A stretch of DNA of 64,000 bases from Micractinium sp. NFX-FRZ. Taxonomy: Eukaryota; Chlorophyta; Trebouxiophyceae; Chlorellales; Chlorellaceae. Below, piece by piece: positions 46,250-64,000 of the stretch (its first letter is position 1; each line of letters starts with the position of its first letter). The stretch spans positions 1-64,000 of the forward strand of contig JAPTJF010000167.1 of assembly GCA_029339195.1 (NCBI GenBank), written 5' to 3'. Both the position numbers and the translations under genes were made by a program. The notes under the pieces were generated by a model. That model did no database searches and was not told the DNA's origin. It saw only the letters and a program-made list of their open reading frames with translations.

Positions 46250-46922
46250 CTGCTCGCGGGGCCGCGGGGAGGTGTCCCCCCGTCGAAATGCCTGGTAATT
46301 GCCCCTGGTAGTGTCTTGTCTAAAGCAGAGCGCTCTTGCAGAGGGCCTGTCAACATTGCCAGCTGCCTTGCCACCTGGGCGGAGCCTGCGACTCGGAGCC
46401 CCTTCCCCCTCTGCGCCGCGCTGGACGATTACGGCGCAGCATGCATACTAACGCAAGCCTGTCCCTCAGCTGTATCACTTAAACTTGGCCCGGTCCACAT
46501 GCCCACCTCAGAGTGCACAGGGCATCAGGTCTTCCTTACTGTTGACGGGCAAACTTTTGATGACATTTCGGAGGATTCTATCGCATATTGACGCTTGCAA
46601 GAAGAAAATGACAGTTAGCGCGCGCCAGCGCGCGCTCTTCTGAGGCTGGTAGAGTGCGCCAGATTTACGATGCCAAACGGGTGCAAGACCATGTTGATCG
46701 GTGTCTCACGTGTTCATGCATGCTAAAGCTGCTGCAAGCTTCCTATTGCGCGTTGCCACGTGGACACGATCTCGAGCCTCGCGCTTCCTCGTCTGCAGCC
46801 TGAACTAACACACACCTTCCATAGCCTGAACACATACTTCGCTTACAATCCTCCAGACCGCCACCATATCTCCCACCAACCCCGCAGCCTGGAACGGCTC
46901 GGCTGCGGCCAATGGCACGGCA
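46250..46922. promoter_or_regulatory. Divergent promoter region of glutamate receptor and LOV kinase
   Basis: 673 bp between two divergent start codons. It contains a near-perfect 20-base palindrome of GCGC units (about 46617-46637) and a CCAAT word just upstream of the kinase ATG. No transcription factor site can be assigned with confidence. Confidence 0.45.
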
Positions 46923-56366
<9,444 letters not shown>

Positions 56367-57763
56367 GTCGCACGCTGGTGCGTCCGCGCCCTGCGTCGCG
56401 CCTGAACCAGCCGCATGGGCACCTGCACCACCCGGCATCACCTGAATGTCCACTGATAGCAGCCAATGGGCTGCGCCCCGGGGGGGGGCTGCATGCCCTC
56501 CCCCAGCCGCCCTCCCCCCTGCAAATTTTCAGACGCAGAACGAATGAACTGATGTATTGCGCCTGCTGTTGTGTTCATGCCTTGCCCCTGCCTACGTGGC
56601 ACGCCCGTCTGCCCCAGCGGGGCCAGGCCGTGTAGTGTTGTGCCGGCGCGGACTTGTGACCTGCGCCGGGCACCCCTTTTTCCAATCTCTTGCCCCCTGC
56701 TATTTCGCCAGACACCTCGCTCACGATCCTGTTTCCCTCCCAGAGGCCTGGCTGCCTTGACGCCCCCGTTTTGATCCAGCGCAGTCTTGCCTCCCTATCC
56801 CTCTTCTGATCCCATGCCCCCTACACTCCCTCCCGCACTCCCTCTGCCAGAGTACACAGTCACCCACCGCTGCGGCCTCCTCTAGTACCCCACCCTGCCC
56901 CTGCGCCATTTTGAACAGCCCTGGGTGCGTGCATGCCCCGAAACAGACGCTTGTGGGCTGCCCTCCTCAACAGCTGAACTCGATCCCCCCGGTTCCTTTC
57001 AATCCCCCCATTGATTGACTCTTCCTGTCTTCCCTCTGGGCCACCCTTCTTTCTCCCTGTCGCTTTCTTCGCCACTGCACCCTCACACCCTGCACCAGCC
57101 ACCACATCACATCACATCTCATGGGAGGCCACACCCACCCCCTCCCCTGCACCTGCGCATCCCCAAAGCAACAAACCCTCAGGCCTGTTGAAAACTGCCC
57201 CCTGCCCGGCACCCCAACCGAACCCATGCCCCTTCTCATCCCACTTTACCCATGCATGCATGCATCCATCCTCCTAGATCAGCATCCTACCCCCCCTTTG
57301 ATTTTGACCTGAATCGCACCTCGCACCGTGCCTGCCTGTGCACTGTGTGCCCCTCGGCCCCAGCACGTCTCGGCCTCGGTCTTAGCGGATACATCGCCCC
57401 AGCAGTGGAACCACCCTCATTTCCCTTACTGTTACATACCAGGCTTAAGCTTTACACGCAAGGAAGTCGCGGAATGGTGGTGGGTTGGGGTGTTGCACAC
57501 GTGGCAGCGGGCAACGTCAGAGCGCAGCAGGAAGTCAGGAGAGCAGGGCAGGACGAACAGAGCGGAGCACAGCGAGAGGGGCGGTGGCGCCAGCAGCTGC
57601 CGGGACGTGGGTCGAAAGGGAGACACAGGGCGGGCTCTCACGTTTGTGGTCAGAGGCAAACCACCGCCAGAGCTGCTAGCTATTTATTTAGGGACAGTCA
57701 TGAGGGAGGGAGGAGGGGCTGTAGCACGGGGGCTGCTCTGGGGCGACCCAGACAGTGCAGAGC
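56367..57763. other. Long convergent 3' region
   Basis: 1.4 kb between the LOV-kinase stop (+) and the LYR-gene stop (-). The sequence is C/T-rich with many CCTCCC words and a CATGCATGCATG tract near 57250. Open frames have no protein character. No TGTAA for the kinase is visible; one for the LYR gene is at 57432. Confidence 0.6.
57432..57436 (-). terminator. TGTAA polyadenylation signal (LYR gene)
   Basis: TTACA on the + strand, 328 nt past the LYR-gene stop, in the right orientation. Confidence 0.5.
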
Positions 57764-58673
57764 TCAAAAAGAGGAGGGGTTGTAGCGCGGCGGCTCCCGC
57801 CCGAAAAACTGCCGCTTGAGCAGCTGCTGGTGCCGCTGCCGCGCCTCATCCATGCCGATGGTGCCGTCGGCCACGCTGCAGGGGGGCAGGGTGGGTGGCG
57901 GAGGGGGGGCAGGGAGCGTGTGGGTGGGCTTGAAACATGGACAGCTGGTTGTGCTGCTGCACCCCTCACAAATGCTGATGGTGCTGTCGGCCATGCTGCA
58001 ATGATCAAGGGGCGTGGGAGAGTGTGAGCAGGGATACGTGCGCAGGCAAGCAATGCCAATGATGGGAAGATGGCGATGAAACGTATGCGCCTCATCCATG
58101 CTTATGGTACCGTCTGCCACGCTGAGCAAGGACAGTGCAGCATTGAAAAAGGGGGGGGGGGGGCGCGAAGGCAGGTGCAGGGAGAAACAAGGGTGTGGGC
58201 AGGCAGGTAGGCGGGGGATGTGGCAAGCCTCGTAGTGCTGGCTGGATGTTATGTAGACAAACATTTGCACCTTGACCATGCAAGTAAGGTGCAGCAAGAT
58301 CCAGCCAGCATATTCATGTCATCCAGCCCGCCCGGCCCGCTCCTGCCGTGCTCCACCCCGCTCACCGTGTGCCGGTGGTCTCGCCGCTGCCCTCCACCAG
58401 CTTGCCGTCTCGCAGCACGTAGTGCCCCGCGCCGATCGATGAAACCTCCCCAGGATGCCGGGGCGTCATGACACGCAGGAAGCTGATTTTTGCGGCCAGT
58501 TGCTTGAAGAGGTCCTGCTGCCGCGCTACGTCCGCCTCCCCGGCGTGCTGTCGCATTGTTTGCCGCGCCTCCGACCAAGCTGAGCCGCGCTGCGCTTCGG
58601 GCAGCCGCTTGATGAGGGAGAGCAGCTCTTTGTAGGCTCTTATGACCTGAGTGCGGTGCTGGCTGGGCCCCAT
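57764..58673 (-). CDS. LYR-motif (Complex1_LYR-like) small protein, probably mitochondrial assembly factor
   Basis: 139 residues from two exons: 58673-58366 and 57875-57764 (TGA), joined in phase as GTR-VADG. The start QVIRAYKELLSLIKRLPEAQR has the helix and spacing of LYR proteins, with the tripeptide degenerated to AYK, and the rest is a small charged helical protein ending KRQFFGREPPRYNPSSF. LYR proteins act with acyl carrier protein or Fe-S carriers in assembling respiratory complexes. The segment ISFLRVMTPR followed by a basic tail suggests, weakly, the MZM1/LYRM7 group (complex III). Two extra decayed copies of the start of exon 2 lie in the intron, so the acceptor at 57875 is the third of three similar sites. 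Confidence 0.68.
57965..58126. repeat. Two intronic copies of the LYR-gene exon 2 start
   Basis: Copies at about 57965-58000 and 58087-58126 repeat the exon edge at 57840-57878. They encode MADSTISI and SVADGTISMDEA against the real SVADGTIGMDEA. The outer copy keeps an AG acceptor (TTGCTCAG) and an intact frame for several codons. Confidence 0.85.
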
Positions 58674-58841
58674 ACGGCACTCTCTGTGTTCCAACGAGTG
58701 AAAGTAGTGCCACTGGGATTGGGTCCGCCGGCAATTTGGGCTGAGGACCCTGCATGACACAAGAACGTCTACCCGCCGCCAGGGTGGCGGCAGCGGCGCA
58801 GCGTGGGGCGGCGCCGCCCCATGGTGCAGCACTGGGAGGAT

Positions 58842-58846
58842 TTACA
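58842..58846 (-). terminator. TGTAA polyadenylation signal (NOL/NYC1-like gene)
   Basis: TTACA on the + strand lies 103 nt past the reductase stop and upstream of the LYR start codon, so it fits the end of the reductase transcript. Confidence 0.65.
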
Positions 58847-58948
58847 GTCGGGGCATCCGTGCGTAGCACTGTGCAAACATAAAACGTGAGCGGCTGCAGC
58901 GGCATGAGCATGAACACATCCTCCCTGTCGGTGAACGCAATTCACGCC

Positions 58949-61759
58949 TCATTGTGCACCGCCAGCGGCGGGCGCCAGCGGCGAGTAGCCGCCGGCCGCA
59001 CGCGAGCCTTCTGGCACAAACCGCCCCCGCCTCTTGGCAGCAGTAGCAAACCGCCAGGCCACGCCGCTCATGGTCAGGTAGCGGATGTACTCCCCATTGC
59101 CCGTCACGCCTCTGCAGGTGGGCGCCCAGGGCGAGGGTGGGGGTGCGCGGGAAGGGTGGGAAGGCACGCACGGTAGCCGCACGTGGCAGCAGGGATCAAG
59201 GCAGCTGCGAGGGGAAGAGAAAGTTTAGTAGACAGTGCAGCGCAGCAGGCAGCAGGTGCCGGCGGGTGACTGCAGCGGCAGTCGGCAGGCAGCAGCAAGT
59301 GTAGCGACGCTGCCGGGCGCCCCGCAACGCAGCAGCGTCCCATGCCAGGTGGGCGCACCTCATGCGCGGCACCAGCCAGGCTGCCACGCTGGCAGGCTCC
59401 TCCGCCAGGATGTTGATCATGCGGGCTGCCGGTGGGAAGGGTGTGTTGAAGTTCTATGTCATCAAGGAGTTTCAGGTGGCAGGCGAATGATGATGCCGGC
59501 AGGAGGCAGGGCAGGCGGGCGGCAGGGCGCATGCAAGATGTCAAGTCACGCAGGCTGCTGGACAGACAGGGCGCAGGCGGGGGCCAAGCAGGCGGTGGGC
59601 CAGCAGGCCAGGAGCGGGTGTCGGGCCCAATCAGGAGGAGCGGTGCCAACGTGCGAACACTGTCACTCTCCAGCAGCCCGGGCCTGCCCTCCTTTCCATC
59701 CCATCCCGGCCCAGCCCAGCCACCCGGTCCTAACCTGACCTGAGCGCGGGTTGTCTGCATAGCGTGTGAGGAGATCTGTGGCCACCATCCCGGGGCTCAC
59801 TATGTGCACCCCTACAGCGCTGCCCTTCACCTCCGCCGCCAGGCTGTCCTTCAGCTGCACCAGCGCGCGCTTGGTGGCGCCGTACGCGGCGTTCCCAGGC
59901 GTGGGGTTGCCCCAGCTGCGGCAGAGGGTGCGAGCAAATGGTGGGGGCAAGAGGAAGGGTGGGCACCATGGCGCGCTTGTGGGCACACAAGCAGCGTTTC
60001 CTGGCGTAGGAGGTGCCCCGGCTGTAGGGTGGGCAACAGGAAGCGGGTGGCAATGTGCGGAGAGGCTTTCCTCACCGCCATGCTTCCACTTCGCGGCGAC
60101 TTCACACACAGGGTTGTGAGCTGCTTGTCTGCAGCTCAGCTGGCCCACGCTTGTCAGCTTAGCCGGCAGCAGCAGCACGCCGCCCCTTGCCTGCCTGCCT
60201 GCCTGCCTGCCCCGCTGCCTGCCTGCCTGCCTGCCTGCCGCACCTCCCGTTTCCGTCCACGAGGAACAGCTTGCCCCCAGTGGGCTGCGTCATCATGCGG
60301 CACAGGGCGGCGCGGGCGCTCAGCAGCGCGCCTGCGGGTGGGCCGGCAGGCGGGTGGTGGAGGAAGGCAGAGGTGGGCTGGAGGTGGAGGCGCTGCCGCA
60401 ATGCACAGCAGCAAGGCCAGCAGGGACCCGCAGCTCCCGCGGACCGAGGCAATGCAGTCAGCCGCCAGAAGCGTGCGTCATTGTGGCAGCCAGCGGCGGC
60501 ATCCCAGCTGTGGCAAGCGGCGCAGCAGACACACCCAGGCCCTGCATGCCTGCCCCACCCAAGCCTTGAGCCTGTAAACAAACGTGTGTGGCAAGGAAAC
60601 TGCTCGCAGTATTTGAATCACATCACTTTTCCCGCCTCACCCGTCAGGTTTGTGTCCACAATTGCAGTGAGCTCCGAGGTGGGGGTGGAGGCCACCGGCG
60701 CCTTGCGCTGCACAGGCAAAGAGGGGCCAGCCGTTGTAGCTACCGCCGTGCCGGGCCGCACAGCTGGCAGGTGCACGGAGTGCGTGGGGGGTCTCTCACC
60801 CGCCGGTCCCCACTCGCCTGCACCAACAGTGCCGCGCTGCACGCCCTTGTCGCATGTAGTTTTGCCCTCAGCTCTTCAAAAGTTGCCCTCTGCCCCACTT
60901 GACGCGCACCTGGTCACCCACCCCAAACACATGTGCGCTCACCTGCGCTGACAGCCCTGCATTGCACACCCAGATGTCGATCTGCCCCAGCTCCTGGTGC
61001 GCCCGCGCGGCCAGCGCCTCCACGTCAGCGGGCTTGGACACGTCAGCAGCCACGCCCACCACCAGCGAGCCGGGGAACTCCTGCAGTAAAAGGCACAGTA
61101 AAAGGCAGGGGACACTACAAGTGAGGACACGCCATACCGTGTGAGCATGCATGCGAGCAGCGAGCTGCACTTGTGGCTGCCGCCAGGGTGCCGGGGAGCT
61201 GCCCATGTGCAGGAAGGAGCGGCAAGCAACCAGCCGTGCCACGTCAGCACTGAGAAGCAGAGGCAAGGTTGCGTCTGCGCATTCAGCGCAGGCTAGACGG
61301 GATGGAAGGACACAAGCGTCGGCGGGAACAGGCAGGTAAGGCAAGGTGCAGGGCGGCGCCCACGGACCTCGCGCAGCCGCTGGAGGCAGTCCTCCACCGC
61401 TGCCGCCGAGCGGCTGCTGATCACCACATCGTCTCCCAGGGCCAGGAATTGGCGGGCCAGGTGCAGGCCCAGCCCACGCGTGCTGCCGGTGATGACGACC
61501 TGCACTGGCGGGCATAGAGGAGCGGAGACAAGGTGGCGAGCGGTGGAGGCAGCGGCGGGCGGCGGACAGGGCGGCGCCGGTGGAGCTGGCGAAGGCGGCG
61601 GAGGGCATGCACCTTAAAGCCTTGAGGGTGTGGTGTGTCATCCACGCGCGCCGTTGCGGCCGCGAGGGCCGACTTGGTGAGTTTGTGTCCCGCCCAGAGC
61701 AGCACGGGGGTGACAAGGCCGGCGATGAACCCACGCCATTCCCAGTCCCCTGAAGACAT
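58949..61759 (-). CDS. Short-chain dehydrogenase, chlorophyll b reductase-like (NOL/NYC1)
   Basis: NADPH-dependent reductase of the group that converts chlorophyll b to 7-hydroxymethyl chlorophyll a in plastids. 325 residues; exons 61759-61613, 61499-61368, 61080-60943, 60707-60641, 60331-60244, 59915-59740, 59425-59359, 59111-58949 (TGA); all phases close. Seen: an N-terminal hydrophobic helix (FIAGLVTPVLLWAG), VVITGSTRGLGLHLA (Rossmann TGxxxGxG), ISSRS, DVSKPADV, IDIWVCNAG, GKLFLVDGNG, catalytic YGATK (Tyr-xxx-Lys), VHIVSPGMVATDLL, then NILAEEPASVAAWLVPRMR and EYIRYLT, which are specific to NOL/NYC1 rather than general SDRs. No long transit peptide is obvious. The enzyme identity is by similarity; other SDR substrates are possible. 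Confidence 0.85.
59962..60026. repeat. Decayed copy of the 5' half of reductase exon 59915-59740
   Basis: On the minus strand the copy reads GGGGCACCTCCTACGCCAGG followed by AACGC and CACAAGCGCGC, parallel to the real exon edge (59855-59920: GGGGCAACCCCACGCCTGGG, AACGC, CACCAAGCGCGC). It lies in the preceding intron. Confidence 0.8.
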
Positions 61760-62845
61760 TTCGAGAGTCTGCAAGCGCTGTCGGGGCGCGGCACAATCTG
61801 GGCGCAGGCCAGGCCTGCTGCCGCCGGTGCTAGGGTTTTGGACACACTGCAGCCCTGCTGGCTCCCTGTGGTACGTACTGCCGTTCTTGTACAGACAGCT
61901 GGTCAGCACTGAGTGCGTGCTGTGCAGCATGGGGGTGCTCACAACAGGCTGTTTGCCGCCAGCCGAGCCCTCACGTAATTTGCCCTTGTACCACTCGGCA
62001 GCGCTCTAGTATTGCATGCTGTTTCTCATGAAGCTCTTCCATCCATATCCCCCTTCCCTACAACTCCGCTGTAGTGAACTATACCACTGCTCCCTGCCCT
62101 CCTATTCACACCAGCTCCACTGCCTCCACTGCTTGCACGCCTGCCCTCTTTCTACCACACGTCCGTGTACTATTAGTGTATTTTGCTTCACCGCAAGTAT
62201 CCTGCAACCTGCGCAGCCGCTGGGCAGCACGTGTACCGCCGCTGTACTGCACCCAGCCCGCTGGGCACGAGGCCGGAAAGAGGCGGAAGGCAGGCTGGAG
62301 GGAGGTGGGCAGGCGGGCTGGGAGGAGGTGGGCAGGCAGGCTGAAGGGAGCTGGCGGGCCGGAAGGAGGCGGCAGCCAGGCTGGGGGGTGGTGGGCAGGC
62401 ATGCCGAAAAGACGTGGCAGGCGGGCCGGAGAGAGGTGGGCAGGCGCCAACGAGTCCGGCGAACCCTGCTGACCCCAGGCCTGTGAGAAGGTTGATCATT
62501 CAACCTACAGCGAGCGCACCTGTGCCAGTATCAACTTCAACCGCTTCGCTTGTCAGCAGCAGCAAGCACTGCTGCACTGCCATTTGAGCCTCGAGCGGGC
62601 AGTCCCTGCGGCCATCTTCACGTGCCCAGCCGCCCCCTCGCTCAATCCCGCTGCCTCGCCCCCACCCCTTGTGGAGCTCTTAAGTCCCACACTGGACAGC
62701 ATCTCCCACGCATGATTGCCTCAGGTTGTCAAGGTCGACACTGTGCATTATAGGGGGACATGTTGGGATGTCAGAAGTGTCAAGTCGGGGTGGGCGCTAA
62801 CAACCGGCAGCACCGAGTGTGATTCTGTCTGTGGTGAAACGTGCC
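61760..62845. other. NOL/NYC1-like promoter region and 3' flank of the last gene
   Basis: 1.09 kb between tandem minus-strand genes. It contains a G-rich minisatellite (62270-62460) and no open frame with protein character. No minus-strand TGTAA is seen close to the stop at 62846. Confidence 0.6.
62270..62460. repeat. G-rich minisatellite
   Basis: Degenerate tandem units of about 20-30 bases built on GAGGTGGGCAGGCGGGC, at least six copies. The unit has regular G-runs and could form G-quadruplexes. It is intergenic. Confidence 0.75.
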
Positions 62846-63964
62846 TCATTGTGAACCGTAGCCACTGCTGCTGCCCCCACCAGGCCGATAGGCACTGTCG
62901 CTGCTGCCGCTACTGCCGTATGCGGGCTGATCACCAGGCGGCGGCCCCTGCCCCTCCCACTGCCACTGCTGTTGCTGCTGCTGCTGCCACTGCTGCTGCG
63001 AGTCCACGGCTTCTTGTGCCTCACGCTCCACCTGGAAAGGAGCAGCAAGCCAGCGCAGCCATGAGGTGCAGCACAGCAAGGGCACCTAGGATTGCTGAAA
63101 GTCCAGCTTCGGCGCAACCAGCTGGGGCCAAGACAGAACTAGGCGCCTCCCTCGTGTGCAGCGTGCGGGCGCACGTTGCAGCACCTACCGTGCCCATCAC
63201 ACACGCGCCACGCCCGACGCCAACCACGCACCTCCACCCATGCACTGAACCCTCTAATCCCGAACCCAACATGACGCCAACCCCACAACCAGGCATCACT
63301 GCCCCACACCACCACAGCCGCGCCTCGCCCCCTTCCCCATTCTTCCCAAACCCTCCTTCACCTGCAGGGACACCTCCCCTGCCCTGCCCCACCTGCAGGG
63401 ACACCTCCCCTGCCCTGCCCCACCTGCAGGGACACCTCCCCTGCCCTGCCCCACCTGCAGCGACACCTCCAGGAACTGCGTGCGGTCCGCATGCGGGTAC
63501 TCGCTCACCCACAGCCCGCTGTTCAGCAGGTACACATCCTGGACGGCCTGCCGGCGGGGAGCAGTGACCAGGAGGAGGGCGGGCAGGGCGGAGATCGTGG
63601 GTTGAGGCCGCAGCAGCAGGCGGGCGCAGGGTGGGCAAGGCGGCCGGGCGAGCTCCCGCTCGCGGGCATGTGCCGTCATGCAGGCCGGAGGCAGGCAGGC
63701 ATGCAGCAGGCTGGCTGCAAAGGTTCCAAGCTTCGACCAACGCCAAGCAAGCATGCACAGCAGCCCCACCACCCCGCCTTTTGAAACGCCGGGAGTGGGC
63801 GGGGCGGGGCACCACCTGCCCACCCAGGGACGCACGATGTCGACACGCCGCTGCAACGCTCAGCACCCCCAGCCCAGCCCGCGCCCACCTTGAATTTCTG
63901 GAAGGTGGTGTCGGCGCTCAGCACCACCAGCTCAGCGGGCTCTCCAGGCTGGATCAGCTCATAG
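62846..63964 (-). CDS. Unidentified protein, 3' part (gene continues beyond the right edge)
   Basis: I do not recognise this family. Three exons are placed: 63964-63889, 63547-63455 and 63031-62846, with agreeing phases and a TGA at 62846-62848. The visible protein is about 118 residues: YELIQPGEPAELVVLSAD, then DVYLLNSGLWVSEYPHA, then EREAQEAVDS and a C-terminal Gln/Gly/Ser/Tyr-rich tail. The first two blocks look conserved and soluble; the tail is low complexity. The first visible exon starts in phase 2, so upstream exons lie outside the window. The donor at 63454 is followed by tandem copies of the junction. Confidence 0.65.
63360..63452. repeat. Three 31-bp tandem copies of an exon-intron junction
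   Basis: Three nearly identical 31-bp units built on ACCTGCAGGGACACCTCCCC follow the true donor of exon 63547-63455. Each includes the last bases of the exon (GGTGTCCCTGCAG on the minus strand) and the GTGGGG donor, giving four consecutive equivalent 5' splice sites. Confidence 0.9.
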
Positions 63965-64000
63965 CTGCAAGGCAGGCAGGCAGAAGGCAGTAGGCAAGGT

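Noticed and set aside
63360..63452. CRISPR-like array of 31-bp units
   Set aside because: The units are contiguous with no spacers, and each contains the neighbouring exon end, so it is a junction tandem repeat in a nuclear gene.

Overview
The window reads as nuclear DNA of a green alga. I infer a GC-rich, intron-dense chlorophyte, most likely a Chlorella-type trebouxiophyte. The signs are GC-rich exons and introns, many short GT...GCAG introns (over 120 can be placed), the chlorophyte polyadenylation word TGTAA behind several genes, (TGCC)n microsatellites, and a gene set with gametolysin, chlorophyll b reductase, a LOV histidine kinase and a glutamate-receptor channel. No species-level call can be made from sequence alone. 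Gene models were built by hand from splice sites, reading phase and family conservation. For most complete genes the exon phases close exactly to a stop codon.

Layout. 256-2673 (+): 3' part of an M11 (gametolysin) metalloprotease. 4531-8765 (+): a cysteine-rich, probably secreted protein of no recognised family, 5' end unresolved. 9397-11565 (-): ten-helix DMT/EamA transporter. 12091-13990 (-): glycosylasparaginase. 14186-26020 (-): a 29-exon strawberry-notch/FORGETTER1-type helicase with an unusual C-terminal PIP-like box and UBA domain. 26862-30748 (-): KAR5/Brambleberry/GEX1 nuclear-fusion protein. 31143-36369 (+): INCENP, divergent from GEX1 over a 394-bp gap. 37140-41504 (+): formamidase. 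41948-46249 (-): glutamate-receptor-like channel. 46923-56366 (+): PAS/LOV hybrid histidine kinase of about 1713 residues, divergent from the channel. 57764-58673 (-): small LYR-type mitochondrial protein. 58949-61759 (-): NOL/NYC1-like short-chain reductase. 62846-63964 (-): 3' part of an unidentified gene running off the right edge.

These are independent eukaryotic genes, not an operon. Two links stand out. GEX1 and INCENP share a head-to-head promoter carrying E2F-like and MSA-like words. The LOV kinase and the glutamate receptor share a 673-bp divergent promoter.

The strongest unexplained signal is structural. In at least ten genes or gene regions, introns carry one to several decayed copies of the edge of a neighbouring exon together with its splice site. 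This looks like repeated local duplication of exon-intron junctions. About 5% of the placed introns also use GC instead of GT at the 5' splice site, and one intron of the glycosylasparaginase gene has no usable AG acceptor.
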